Assembly (NCBI GenBank): GCA_937974175.1
Contig: CALJIG010000062.1
Span: 68,283 to 132,282 of the forward strand
From: an uncultured Ignavibacteria bacterium
GTDB lineage: Bacteria; Bacteroidota; Ignavibacteria; Tepidaquicellales; Tepidaquicellaceae
Length of the DNA stretch: 64,000 nucleotides
Direction of reading: 5' to 3'
The position numbers and the translations under genes were made by a program. The notes beneath the pieces are model-generated. The model ran no database searches and had not been told where the DNA came from. It worked only from the letters and a program-made list of their open reading frames with translations. Positions 15,912-26,700 of this stretch are shown piece by piece (the stretch's first letter is position 1; every line of letters begins with the position of its first letter).

Positions 15912-18494
15912 ATGGCTAAAACCAAGACGCAGGTCCCTGCTTCAACAACAAAATCAAAGCAAGCTTCCGAGCTGAAAGATTCCGATTTAAACTTCGGCAA
16001 ATTTGATAATTATATTTATATAGGTGTGATAATCCTCGCCCTGTTCATATTCTTTCGCGAAGGAATATTCGGCGGAAAAGTTTTTGCTTCGGGCGACCAT
16101 ATTGCATTCGACAGCTTTAAAACATTTTTTGACGATGCAAAGCGGGATGGAATTTTTGCGCTGTGGACTCCCTACATCTTCATGGGAATGCCAAACTTCG
16201 CAGGTCTTATAGGTTTCTCGCCCAGAGTATATGATTTATTCGGTCATGGTTTTGGTACTCTGCTTAATTTATTCGGCAGCCCCGAATCAAGTCCGATATT
16301 TTCTATTGTTGTGTACTATATAATTTTTGCAGTAGGATTTTATCTCTATACAAATTACAAATTCAGAAACAAACTCGTTGCATTATTTACTTCTTTGATG
16401 GCAGTCTTTGCTACAGATTTGATTCAAAGAATGGTAACGGGGCATAACACCAAGGTTTTTGCAATAATGCTTTTCCCTCTGATTTTATTAGTAATAGAAA
16501 GACTTATTGATTACGATTATAAAAATATATTCCGTAAGATAGTTGACGTTGCCGTGCTGACTATTATGTTTCACATTCAGCTGACATCGAACCATATGCA
16601 GATGATTTTTTATTCATACTTATTTATAGGCATTTATGTTCTTTATATTTTTATCGCAAGGTTAGTGCAAAAAGAAAATTACCGGACTGCATTAATGGCC
16701 GGGGTATTTGTTATTGTAGCTGCCGTTCTCTCAGTAGCAATGAATGCAGACGTAATTATGTCTGTAAAAGAATACAATAAATACTCAATGCGCGGTGTGC
16801 CGGCTATTCAAACTCAAACCACTGCAAAAGTAGAAAATGCGCAGCCGCTTGATTATGACTACGCGACAAGATGGTCTTTCAGCCCGGGTGAAGTTCTGAC
16901 TTTTTATGCGCCTTATTACTTCGGATTCGGTGATGTTGAATATCAGGGGCAGCGGGTGAATTTATACTGGGGGCAAATGCCCTTTACAACATCTCCGGTT
17001 TATTTTGGTGTGATAGTACTTACTCTGGCTCTAATAGGAATATTTTATAACTGGCGGCGAAGTATTTATGTACAAGCCCTGACTTTGATTGTATTTGTTT
17101 TTCTTCTGTTGTCATTCGGAAGGAACGGAGGATTTTTGTTTGACATCTTCTTTTACTACGTTCCGTTCTTCAGCAGTTTCCGCGCGCCGGTAATGATTCA
17201 TAATTTTATGGATGTAGGGCTTGCAATACTTGCAGGATATGGTTTATACTCTATAGTAGGCTCTATCAGGAATCAAATCGAAGTCGAAAAATTTAAGAAA
17301 GTTTCGTTTGTGGTAATGGGTATTGCAGGATTGATTTTTATAATTTCAGTTGTAGGATTCAAAGACAGTTATAAAAATTCTGTACTCAACGGACCAAAAG
17401 CTCAGGAATACAAAAAAATGGGAGCAACTCCTCAGCAGATAAATCAGCAGCTGGGGCAGATGGCCGATATTGCCTATGGAAATATCACGAGTGATATACA
17501 GCTTCACTCCATTTTGATTTTACTTGTGATGGGACTTGCGCTGCTGTATTCAAAGAGAATGATAAACTATAAGCTTTTCATGTTTGCTGTTATTCTTATA
17601 GGAATGTTTGACTTGTGGAATGTAAACAATAAAACTATTCACTGGGATAATAAGACAGACTCTCAAAATGCATTTAATGAAACGGATTATACGAGCTTCA
17701 TTTTAAAAGCTAATCCGGACACGTATCAGTACAGAGTTGTCGAGCTTCGCCAGGGTGAACCTACAACAACGAATAATTATGCATACTACAGATTGCAATC
17801 GTTTAACGGATACCAGGGTGCGAAGATGAGAATTTATCAGGATGCGCTTGATGTAGTTGGAGGCGGTAATCCTTTACTATTGGGACTTGCAAACGTAAAA
17901 TATGTTATTACTGATCCTAAAGATCCCGGAACCGATACTTCTTTTGTACCTGTGATGAAAGGAAGTAAAGTTGTTGCTGAAAATAAAATGTATCTGCCCC
18001 GGGCATTTTTTGTGAATGAATATAAAGTTGAGCAGCCGATAAATATTCTTAATAATATTAAACAGATGACTTTTAATCCGCGTCAGACAGCTTATTTTGA
18101 GAAAGATATAAATAAAAAAATTGATAAGCCGGATTCAACAGCTTCAATAAAAATGGTAAAAGCTACAACTGAATCTTATGAGTATGAGGTTAATGCTACA
18201 GGAAACAATCTGATGTTTATGAGTGATATTTATTATCCGGCAGGTTGGAAAGCATATGTAGACGGAGTTGAAACGGAAATTCATAAGACAGATTATCTGT
18301 TCAGATCTATTGTTGTCCCTGCAGGAAAACACAAAGTAGAAATTAAATTCCAGCCGGAAACTTATTACAAAGGAAAAACAATCACACTTATTTCTAATAT
18401 ACTTGTTGGTTTAGTGTTGATTGTAGGTTTAGTTGGTGTGTTTAAAAATAAAAAAGAAACAGTAACAGAAGAAAATAAGGAAGTAAAAATTTAA
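15912..18494 (+). CDS. YfhO family multi-pass membrane protein
   Basis: An 860-aa integral membrane protein with a polar N-terminus of ~35 residues, then a dozen or more hydrophobic segments to about residue 600. A soluble domain of ~200 residues follows, including 'NEYKVEQPINILN' and the beta-rich 'DIYYPAGWKAYVDGVETEIHKTDYLFRSI', and one last membrane helix ('TLISNILVGLVLIVGLVGVF'). 'YPAGWKAYVDG' near the C-terminus is the YfhO family mark. YfhO proteins are GT-C-like and in Firmicutes glycosylate lipoteichoic acid; here a surface-glycan role is inferred. Its TAA overlaps the next ATG by one base, coupling it to GDP-fucose synthase. Confidence 0.9.
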   Translation: MAKTKTQVPASTTKSKQASELKDSDLNFGKFDNYIYIGVIILALFIFFREGIFGGKVFASGDHIAFDSFKTFFDDAKRDGIFALWTPYIFMGMPNFAGLIGFSPRVYDLFGHGFGTLLNLFGSPESSPIFSIVVYYIIFAVGFYLYTNYKFRNKLVALFTSLMAVFATDLIQRMVTGHNTKVFAIMLFPLILLVIERLIDYDYKNIFRKIVDVAVLTIMFHIQLTSNHMQMIFYSYLFIGIYVLYIFIARLVQKENYRTALMAGVFVIVAAVLSVAMNADVIMSVKEYNKYSMRGVPAIQTQTTAKVENAQPLDYDYATRWSFSPGEVLTFYAPYYFGFGDVEYQGQRVNLYWGQMPFTTSPVYFGVIVLTLALIGIFYNWRRSIYVQALTLIVFVFLLLSFGRNGGFLFDIFFYYVPFFSSFRAPVMIHNFMDVGLAILAGYGLYSIVGSIRNQIEVEKFKKVSFVVMGIAGLIFIISVVGFKDSYKNSVLNGPKAQEYKKMGATPQQINQQLGQMADIAYGNITSDIQLHSILILLVMGLALLYSKRMINYKLFMFAVILIGMFDLWNVNNKTIHWDNKTDSQNAFNETDYTSFILKANPDTYQYRVVELRQGEPTTTNNYAYYRLQSFNGYQGAKMRIYQDALDVVGGGNPLLLGLANVKYVITDPKDPGTDTSFVPVMKGSKVVAENKMYLPRAFFVNEYKVEQPINILNNIKQMTFNPRQTAYFEKDINKKIDKPDSTASIKMVKATTESYEYEVNATGNNLMFMSDIYYPAGWKAYVDGVETEIHKTDYLFRSIVVPAGKHKVEIKFQPETYYKGKTITLISNILVGLVLIVGLVGVFKNKKETVTEENKEVKI

Positions 18495-19432
18495 TGAATA
18501 AAGATTCTAAAATAACAGTCTTTGGCGGAACCGGAATGCTTGGTTCTGCAATAGTAAGGCAGCATGGTAAAAAAGGGTTTACAAATGTAAACGCACCTTC
18601 ACGCAAGGAAGGATTTGATTTACTTTCCAAAGAGAAAGTTGATAATTATTTTGAGGCTTATAAACCGGATTACGCTTTTATGGTAGCCGGTCTTGTAGGC
18701 GGTATTCAGGCGAATAATAAGCGCCAGGCAGATTTTTTATACCAGAATTCAATGATGATACTTAATGTGCTTGAAGCGATTAAAAATTATTCACCTCAAA
18801 CAAAAATATTATACACAGGCTCTACATGTATTTATCCGAAGGAAAATCCGCAGCCGATAAATGAGGGCCGCTTTATGATGGGACCGCTTGAAGAAACTAA
18901 CAAAGGTTATGCAGTTGCAAAGGGTATGGGAATAATAGGATGCCAGCTTTACAGGAAACAATATGGTATCAATGCAATCGCAGCCATGCCGACAAATCTT
19001 TACGGTGTACATGATAATTATGATTTAGAGAGCAGTCATTTTATTGCTGCTATGATAGTGAAGTTTGTTAATGCAAAGAAGGACGGAACACCGCTGCAGT
19101 TCTGGGGAACAGGAAAACCAAGACGTGAAGCTTTATATGCAGATGACTGCGCCGATGCATGCATTTACTTGATACAAAATTATAATGAACCCGAGATAGT
19201 GAACATTGGAACGGGGTATGATCACTCTATAAAAGAATATATAGATATAGCCGAAAAAGTATTTAACTATGACGGCGAAATTTCATGGGATACTTCAAAG
19301 CCGGACGGTACTTTTGAAAAAAGAACTGACATTGCTTCTTTAAAATCTATAATGCCTGAGTATAATCCGAGAACATTTGAAGAAGGATTAAAGACCGTTC
19401 TGAAAGAAGATTTTAATATAGAGGTAAATTAA
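18494..19432 (+). CDS. fcl: GDP-L-fucose synthase
   Basis: A 312-aa NAD(P)-dependent epimerase/reductase. 'ITVFGGTGMLGSAIV' is the Rossmann Gly motif; 'AGLVGGIQANN' and 'GSTCIYPKENPQPI' are specific GDP-fucose synthase blocks, followed by the catalytic Tyr/Lys in 'NKGYAVAKGMG' near residues 137-141. 'PTNLYGVHDNYDLESSHFIAAMI' matches the substrate region. The enzyme epimerises and reduces GDP-4-keto-6-deoxymannose to GDP-L-fucose. GDP-mannose dehydratase is not in the window. ATG overlaps the YfhO stop by one base (TAATG). Confidence 0.93.
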   Translation: MNKDSKITVFGGTGMLGSAIVRQHGKKGFTNVNAPSRKEGFDLLSKEKVDNYFEAYKPDYAFMVAGLVGGIQANNKRQADFLYQNSMMILNVLEAIKNYSPQTKILYTGSTCIYPKENPQPINEGRFMMGPLEETNKGYAVAKGMGIIGCQLYRKQYGINAIAAMPTNLYGVHDNYDLESSHFIAAMIVKFVNAKKDGTPLQFWGTGKPRREALYADDCADACIYLIQNYNEPEIVNIGTGYDHSIKEYIDIAEKVFNYDGEISWDTSKPDGTFEKRTDIASLKSIMPEYNPRTFEEGLKTVLKEDFNIEVN

Positions 19433-19697
19433 TTGTAGTAATAAAAAAACGGACCTTACAACTATCCTGGCGAGATGAGAAGTAAAGTCCGTAGCGCAAG
19501 AGAATCCAATCTGCCCGCCTTTTCATTTTTAAGGAGGGGGGCTTTATACTCACGGCGAAATAAGTATAAAGCCCTTTAAGGCATAAGAGTATTTCTTGTT
19601 TGAGAAATATCTAGGAGAAAATTTAAGTTTACTTTTTAAAAGCGGGCTATATGCTTGTAGAATAACCGGAGCATAAAGACCGTAGCGCAAGAGAATC
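19433..19697. repeat. Convergent gap with direct repeats and strong hairpin
   Basis: An 18-nt sequence CCGTAGCGCAAGAGAATC occurs at 19489-19506 and again at 19680-19697, where it touches the stop codon of the following gene; the match extends weakly upstream (TAAAG). A perfect 12-bp stem GGGCTTTATACT / AGTATAAAGCCC sits at 19539-19550 and 19563-19574. A second weaker stem (CGGAC...GTCCG) is at 19450-19491. A partial inverted copy, GCGCAAGAGAA, lies near 21332-21342. The gap separates two convergent units, so termination is plausible; a small RNA cannot be excluded. Confidence 0.6.
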
Positions 19698-21253
19698 TAT
19701 TTTACTACCATCATTTTTTTAGTCTCAACGAAGCCTTCTGTTTCCAGCCTGTAAAAATATACTCCCGAAGAAAAATTTTCTGCATTAAAACTTACTTCAT
19801 AACTTCCCGCAGATTTCATATCACTAAATAACGTAGCTTCTTCTTTTCCTGATGAATTATAAATTTTCAAACTTACGAATGATGATTTCGGAATATCAAA
19901 TCTAATCCTTGTTACAGGATTAAAGGGATTTGGAAAGTTCTGGTCCAGCCTAAATTTTTTCGGAATAATATCAGTTGTTGTTGCAATTTTTATAAAAGTA
20001 GGCTCTAAGAAAAAATTAATGTTCTGTAAATTAGAATTATTGAGAATTATATTTTGCTTAAGGTTTACGTAACCAAGTCTGTTTACAATAATCTGGAAAT
20101 TTCCTGAAATCAGATCTTTTAATTTGTATTCTCCGGATGTATGAGTAATGTTGAATGATTTAAATACTTCCCCTTGTTTTAGATAAACATTTGCATCTTT
20201 CAATACACTGAACATTTGATTCACCTGTGATGAAACCCTCCCGGAAATTGAAAACGATCCGTTAGCCGAACTTTTTCGGTATACAGATATTTTCACGTTT
20301 TCAGGATTATTACCGGTATTTACTCTTACAGCATTTTGCCAGTTTATAGTTGAAGGAAAATATGTCGGCACGTAGTCACATTCTTCTTCTGAGTTAGGAT
20401 ATGCAACTATATAATAACTGTCATTGGGAAGAACTCTGAAATAATAATATCCACCGGTCTGAATTTGAACGGAATCAAGCACGATTATATTTCCCGTGCT
20501 TCTATCAAGCTGCAAAGCTTTTACATAGCCATTTGATACGGGCTGATTATTATCTGAGTATATTACTGTTCCGAAAACATGTGTTGTAGTGCTGGTATCA
20601 CCGTAAACCTGATTACCCAGCACACAGCCTGTAAGGTAAGCCAGGGAAATTCCTGAGCCGGCAATTTTTGTAGAGAAAGTTATCCCGATTCCTTCGGTGA
20701 AGCGATTGAACAAACCCGAGGCTGCAAATACAGGCGATAAGAAAAATTTAGATTTCTTTTGAGTTCCGAATATCTGTATTCTTGATGAATCGATACACTT
20801 ACCGAAAAGACGACTCTCTCCGCATGGGAAAACCCTGTCTCCGGGATTTGAAGCCAGTGAATCAAGAAGGCTTCCTGTGCGAAATGAAGTGCAGCCTTTA
20901 GTATCACTATAGCTGTATAAATTTCCTGTTACAGTATCTAAGGTAATAAGTGTGCCGCCAAAAAAAGGAAGTTCATGGCTTAACCTATAGTAAATAACAT
21001 TTCTGATTAAAGTATCAGAAAGAACAGTACTTCTGATAAATGAAGTGTCACCGTTGGAGTTCAGCGATTTATACGTCCAGCTATTTCCAATTTTCAATGG
21101 AAAATAATTTTTAGCTGTCGAATCGCTGCTTCTTCTTACTTCATTATTTGTATCATCATCAATTACGGAGGAGGTATTTGTAATCCAGCCGGTAACTGAA
21201 ATAAAAGCCAAAGCAAGGAGCAGAAATGAAATTAGAAAAACAAACTTTCTCAT
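19697..21253 (-). CDS. T9SS-exported secreted protein with 'FPLKIGNSWTY' domain
   Basis: A 518-aa protein starting MRKFVFL with a signal peptide (residues ~3-22). Residues ~50-215 form a domain opening 'YFPLKIGNSWTYKS', seen twice more in the large paralogue upstream. Residues ~225-330 are a beta-sandwich with 'DNNQPVSNGYVKALQLD' and 'PTYFPSTINWQNAV'. A carboxypeptidase-regulatory-like domain (~330-420) and the T9SS sorting domain ('QNFPNPFNPVTRIRFDIP' to a terminal 'MMVVK') end it. It should be exported through T9SS and attached to or released from the surface. No catalytic residues are recognised. It is the last of four related genes reading leftwards. Confidence 0.85.
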   Translation of the reverse strand: MRKFVFLISFLLLALAFISVTGWITNTSSVIDDDTNNEVRRSSDSTAKNYFPLKIGNSWTYKSLNSNGDTSFIRSTVLSDTLIRNVIYYRLSHELPFFGGTLITLDTVTGNLYSYSDTKGCTSFRTGSLLDSLASNPGDRVFPCGESRLFGKCIDSSRIQIFGTQKKSKFFLSPVFAASGLFNRFTEGIGITFSTKIAGSGISLAYLTGCVLGNQVYGDTSTTTHVFGTVIYSDNNQPVSNGYVKALQLDRSTGNIIVLDSVQIQTGGYYYFRVLPNDSYYIVAYPNSEEECDYVPTYFPSTINWQNAVRVNTGNNPENVKISVYRKSSANGSFSISGRVSSQVNQMFSVLKDANVYLKQGEVFKSFNITHTSGEYKLKDLISGNFQIIVNRLGYVNLKQNIILNNSNLQNINFFLEPTFIKIATTTDIIPKKFRLDQNFPNPFNPVTRIRFDIPKSSFVSLKIYNSSGKEEATLFSDMKSAGSYEVSFNAENFSSGVYFYRLETEGFVETKKMMVVK

Positions 21254-21387
21254 AGCTAATTTTTAAAATTTAAAGGCTTCATTTAATTATCTTTAAACTC
21301 CTGCTTTGCAACCTCAATGTTAATTATGAGGTTTTTCTCTTGCGCAGAAAAATTTAAAATTGTTCCCGATCTTGTAATCGGGGAGTA

Positions 21388-21420
21388 TTATAAGAAAAAT
21401 ATTAAACTAAACTTTCTCAT
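21388..21420 (-). pseudogene. Remnant gene start (scar of a T9SS paralogue)
   Basis: Reading leftwards, TTAGCT-ATG-AGAAAGTTT at 21420 copies the leader and first codons (Met-Arg-Lys-Phe) of the intact paralogues starting at 21253 and 26795. It stops after ten codons (MRKFSLIFFL). It lies between two members of the T9SS array, so it is probably what is left of a deleted or recombined copy. Confidence 0.55.
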
Positions 21421-21446
21421 AGCTAATTTAAAAACTTTTCTTATGA

Positions 21447-23723
21447 CTATTTTAAAACGACCATTCTTTTTGTTTCTGCAAAATCCGCGGTTTCTATTTT
21501 ATAGAAATACACCCCAGATGTTAGCGAGGAAGCATCAAAATCAATTGAATATCTTCCTGCAGGTTTATTTTCACTCATCAATAACGATACTTCTTTACCT
21601 AAAACATTATATACATTTATTTTAACGTAGGAAGCTTTAGGAATATCAAATTTTATATTTGTTACCGGATTAAACGGATTCGGGTAATTTTGGTAGAGTG
21701 CGTATTTCTCAGGTGTAATATTTGATTTTGGTTCAAATTTTTTTAATATTGGAATCAGTTCAAAGTTTACAATACTACGCTCGTTGTTTACGTTGACAGT
21801 ATTCTCAATTGTAGAATATCCTAATTTACTGGCTATAATTTTATATTTGCCGCCAGCCAAAGCGGAAAAACAATAATTTCCATTTACGTTAGATTCAATA
21901 AATTTAATAAAACTGTTACCGGATTTCAGATAAACATAAGATTCATTGAGAGGGCTCAATAGATTGTTATGTTTTTTGTTTATAACTCCGGAAATAGAAT
22001 ATCTATCGTTGTTGCCCCTGGAACTGCTCGAATTTCTGAAAACCTTTATATCAATGTTTGAATTATTGTTCGCTGAGTTTATTGTTTCGGCATTTTGCCA
22101 GTTTACTGTGGATGGGTAGTATGTAGGAACAAAATCTGTTTCCGGTTCAGAGTTTGGGTAGGCAACTATATAGTGTGGATAATTTTGTGCTGTAAAATTT
22201 ATTTCATAATTTCCATTTTCATCTATAGGTGCTGATGATGTTAACAATACTTGCCCTGTAGATTCATCAAAACGCAGTGCTTTTACTACTCCATTTGTTA
22301 CAAGCTGTGCGTTGTCATAATAACTTACAGTGCCAATAGTAGTTGATATCTCTGTTTGTGTATCAGTATATATTCCGGTCTTTATATATTGTTGTTCAGC
22401 AAGAGATTTTCCAAAGTTGGGATTATTTACAAAACTTCCCGGGATAGAATCTCCTGTACATGTTATGTTGGCATAATAATAGCCACCGGGTGTACTGTAG
22501 TTAAAGGGAGAAATGGACGGATATGTCCAGTCTTTTAAAATACCATCGGGGTTTAATTTTTTAGATTTTTTCCAAGAAAATCCCTTATCATCAGAATAAG
22601 AAATATAAATGTTATTGTATCGCAGAGTATCGGAACCATTTATTTTTAAATTCGGAGATGTACCCATAAATACTACAGCTAAAAAAGAGCTGTCTGAAAA
22701 AGTACCAATTGAGGGTCTGCAAATTGAAGTCAGTTCATCTCTGCCATAATTTTTATAGAAGGGAATATAATTCGTATATGAGTTGGAGTCATTTCTTGCA
22801 ATGTATTTACATTTGCCCGGGTCATTTCCAAGTAATGATGAAGACCAATGCATTATACCGCCAGGTTTTTCCTTATAAATTTTCTCAGTTGCATCTAGTT
22901 TGCCAACATCAAAAACTATGTGCGGTGTATTGTTATTATATACAAGGCTTATTCCCTTTAGGGCACCTATAAAAGATTTATCCGTATCGAATAAAGCATC
23001 AAAGATTTTTTGCGCAGAGCCAAAGCTTTCTCCGTTATCTTCTGATTCCATAAAAAATACATCTCCAGGACTCAGATCACTAATGAAGGCAATGCCGATT
23101 CTTCCATCGTTACTTTTTGCAATCGAACTTCTATTGGAGAATCCAAAGATATCGGGAATAGGAACACAAGGCGTATAAGATGGATTTGTAACCGATAATG
23201 CAGATGTAAAACCTGAAGAAGTTAATATATGAAATTTATTGTTTTGTGTAATGTGATTTGAAGTAGTCATAACGGGAAATGCTCCTCCGCAAGATGGAGT
23301 TCCCAATGATATAAAACATCCTAGTCCGGGGAAAACATCAACATAAGAAATAATTTTTCTGACGTTACCTTGAGTAAAATTTAGCGAAATTACCGGGACA
23401 CCAGTACTCAAAAGAGATATCACCGGAAAATCTGTCCCATATAAAGGAATATTATTTACAAGATGCCATGTCAAGCCTCTATCGGTACTCAGTAAATACT
23501 TAACGGTTCTTTCGGTAAATGTTGTATCATAGTAAGGCGATGACATATATACTGCGTGAATGTAATCAGGATTATTTCTATCTTGGACTATGTGCGAAGG
23601 AGTTGCCATAGATTGCATATCGTAAATAGTAGTAGCTCCGGTTGGAATAAAAGTAGTCTGCGAGTAAGATACTCCGGTTGTTAATTTTATCAGCAATATC
23701 AACAGTAAAAAAACCTTCTTCAT
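21447..23723 (-). CDS. T9SS-exported protein with BNR-like beta-propeller
   Basis: A 758-aa protein with a signal peptide (MKKVFLLLILL..., cleavage near residue 20). Residues ~25-440 carry Asp-box/BNR-type repeats ('STDRGLTW', 'ESEDNGESF', 'SYSDDKGFSW'), indicating a sialidase-like six-bladed propeller fold; I see no sialidase catalytic set, so a binding role is as likely as an enzyme. The following ~100 residues are the 'GTVSYYDNAQLVTNGVVKAL' to 'PTYYPSTVNWQNAE' sandwich, then a carboxypeptidase-regulatory domain ('YCFSALAGGKYKIIASKLGYS') and a T9SS sorting domain ('QNYPNPFNPVTNIKFDIP'). Its full-length paralogue is at 26978-29254. It starts 21 bases after the 1016-aa neighbour, so it is in one operon with it. 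Confidence 0.86.
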   Translation of the reverse strand: MKKVFLLLILLIKLTTGVSYSQTTFIPTGATTIYDMQSMATPSHIVQDRNNPDYIHAVYMSSPYYDTTFTERTVKYLLSTDRGLTWHLVNNIPLYGTDFPVISLLSTGVPVISLNFTQGNVRKIISYVDVFPGLGCFISLGTPSCGGAFPVMTTSNHITQNNKFHILTSSGFTSALSVTNPSYTPCVPIPDIFGFSNRSSIAKSNDGRIGIAFISDLSPGDVFFMESEDNGESFGSAQKIFDALFDTDKSFIGALKGISLVYNNNTPHIVFDVGKLDATEKIYKEKPGGIMHWSSSLLGNDPGKCKYIARNDSNSYTNYIPFYKNYGRDELTSICRPSIGTFSDSSFLAVVFMGTSPNLKINGSDTLRYNNIYISYSDDKGFSWKKSKKLNPDGILKDWTYPSISPFNYSTPGGYYYANITCTGDSIPGSFVNNPNFGKSLAEQQYIKTGIYTDTQTEISTTIGTVSYYDNAQLVTNGVVKALRFDESTGQVLLTSSAPIDENGNYEINFTAQNYPHYIVAYPNSEPETDFVPTYYPSTVNWQNAETINSANNNSNIDIKVFRNSSSSRGNNDRYSISGVINKKHNNLLSPLNESYVYLKSGNSFIKFIESNVNGNYCFSALAGGKYKIIASKLGYSTIENTVNVNNERSIVNFELIPILKKFEPKSNITPEKYALYQNYPNPFNPVTNIKFDIPKASYVKINVYNVLGKEVSLLMSENKPAGRYSIDFDASSLTSGVYFYKIETADFAETKRMVVLK

Positions 23724-23744
23724 TTAAAAATTTATCTCTTACTT

Positions 23745-26700
23745 TTATTTTAAAATTACCATTTTTTTTGTTTCAGTAAAACTCTCATTTTCCAATCTGT
23801 AAAAATATACTCCGGATGTAAGCGTTGATGCATTGAAATCAATTTCATAACTTCCCGCAGCTTTACTTTCATTCAACAATACCGCAGATTCTTTTCCCAG
23901 AACGTTATATATTTTTATTGTTACAAAAGAAGATTTAGGAATATCAAATCTAATGTTTGTAACGGGGTTAAACGGATTCGGATAATTTTGGTATAAACTA
24001 AACTTCTCAGGGACTATATTTGAAATCGAATGAATTCCGGTAAATATCGGGATTAATGTGAAATTTAAATTAAGCAGGTTTGAATTATTTATAGCTGCAT
24101 TTTGCTGAGCGCCGATATATCCAAGTCTGTCAGCAATAACTTCATAATTACCTGCCGGCAGGTGATGAATATCATAATGCCCGGACGAATTAGTAAGGTA
24201 GAAATCTCTAAAATAATTTCCCTGCTTAATATATACTATTGCGCCGGAAAGACCCGTAACATTTCTTGTCTGTGGCATTATCATTCCTGAAATAGAATAC
24301 ATTCCCTGTATTTCATTCTTTCGATATACAGATATATTAATATTAGTAGGATTATTTCCGGTATAAACTTTTACAGCATTTTGCCAACTGATAGTTGAAG
24401 GATAAAAAGTCGGGACAAAGTCTGCCTGCTTTTCTGAGTTTGGATATGCTACTATATCGCAGGAATCTAACGGCAGATGTGTTAGAGTATATGCACCGTT
24501 AATTCCGATTTGCGTTGAGTCAAGAGTTACAATTGCTCCGTTAGAATAATTCAGCTTTATTGCTTTTACGTAGCCGTTGGATGCAGGCTGATTGTTATCG
24601 GAGAAACGAACGGTGCCGGAGATGGATTTTATGGTATCGCTGTAAAATACTCCATCTAAAGTACAGTTTATTAATTGATAATTTATACTAGCGCCTTCCA
24701 TAGCTCCAGCTTGAATAAGTCCGAATTTTTCTGAATATCTATGATTTACACCAATTGGCGATTGAGCCGGGGATAAAAATCCTTTTGTTTTAACTGATTG
24801 ATTAAAAATCGTTACAATATTTGTGTCTAGTGCAGTGCCATTAGTATTTGTGTTTGGACATGATTGAATAGAGTTACCCACTTTGGCACCAAGTGAATCA
24901 AGCAAAAATCTTTTCGGGTATTGAGAACAGGTAGAGTTTTCCATGTATCTGAAAATATTTCCCGATAAAGAATCCATTGTTACTAAGTTTCCTCCGTAAA
25001 GTGGAAATACTCCTGTTGTTTTATAATATTTTACTCCGCTGATTGTTGTATCTGATATAATTGTAACCGTTTCGAAAGTAATTTCAATTGGAGCAGGTGG
25101 ATCAAATATTGTTCTTTTGTATGTCCAACTGTTACCAACCTTTAGCGGAAAATATGTTTTATATTTCGATGCGTGTAAACTTGTATCTCCATAGACTATT
25201 CCGTCTATAACACAGCCCTGTAGATCTGATACGCTGCACGTACCTTCGCAGTTAACTGTTCTGATAAGCCCGAAACCTTTTGCAAATGTTTCCTGCTCAT
25301 TTATTAAGCCGTCTATTTCAAATCTTTTCGATTTTGTGTTTATTCCAAAAATAAATGTATCTGAAGTATCATTACAGCTGTTAATAGTTGGGATACATGA
25401 TGAATAAGGATTGTTAAGTCTTGCAGCTAAAGAGTCACGTAATAAACGCCCGGCTGAACCATTACATTGAGCGGAGCTTGAATACCAATATAAATTTCCT
25501 GTTAAAGAATCTAGTGCAACAAGCTTACTCACAATCCCATTATCATTTGAAAACACTTTGTAATATCTGTAACCATTAACTATTGTATCTCCTGTAACAG
25601 TATACTTGTTGTAACCAAATTGAAAAAATGAATCTTCCCATCGGTATGTCCAGCTGTTGCCGATCTTCAAAGGAAAATAACTGTAATCGGTGAATAATTT
25701 AAACTCTCCGTAAACTTTGTAAATTGCTTTATCGGTAACAACCATCACTGTATCGCCCATTGCAGAACTTTTAGAGACACCAATGACATTTTTGCTTTGT
25801 AAAAAGGAGTTATTATAAAGCAACCAGTCTAAACCTTTATTTGTTGATCTGTATAAACCGTCAACAGAGCCTGCATACAAAAAATTATTGTTAAGCGGAT
25901 CAATTTCCATACTCTGGCAGGGCTTATCGAATAATCTTACCCAGCTTATTCCTTCATCAGTTGATTTAAAAATTCCCGGGGTTGCACCTTTTGTTGTAAT
26001 ATAAATTATATTCTCAATTTTATCATATTCAAAACTATTTATATTAACAGCAGGTAAAGTTACATTTGAAAACGTGTTGCCGAAATCTGAACTTCTTATA
26101 AGTCCGTTAGATGACTTTACAAAAATAACATTATGATTGAAAGCACTTACGCTGATCAAACAATCTCCATAACCCGGAAGTGAATTAGATGAGAAACTGC
26201 GAATTGATAGCCATGTCTGCCCTTTGTTTGTTGAGCGGAATAGACTGTCTGCTCCGGAGCGTTTATAAATGCAGTACATTATAGAGTCAGTGGAAGGGTC
26301 AATGTCTAATCCATTAAACAGAGCTGATTGGAAGCTGTTAGAATAAACATTACTCCAGCTTTCTCCATTATTAGTTGATATACTTAATCTGTCAGCAGGT
26401 TCAAAACAAGTTGCCGGAATTATATGACGCAATATAACATTTGTATCTCTTGAAGAAATTTTGAATTGATTAACTTCCCCATAAATAATTCCTGCTTGCA
26501 GACAATTCTCGGCAGAATTGTTTAATGCGCCGTTATGGGTATTGGGGATAATCTGTGAATTTGTATAATTAAATCTGTAATATGCCAGGTGTCGTGGATA
26601 AAAATTAAAAATGTTTGCTATGTTTTCGGATAACTGAATATAGAAATCTTTGTTTGCTCCGGGTTTATCGAATTTAAAATATTTTTTTATACTTATATCA

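Noticed and set aside
19433..19697. Possible riboswitch before a gene
   Set aside because: Both flanking genes end here (convergent), so no downstream gene could be controlled by a leader.
21317..21625. 102-codon plus-strand frame between T9SS genes
   Set aside because: It overlaps the 3' end of the 758-aa gene in antisense and contains the remnant start and repeat sequence; no protein-like pattern.
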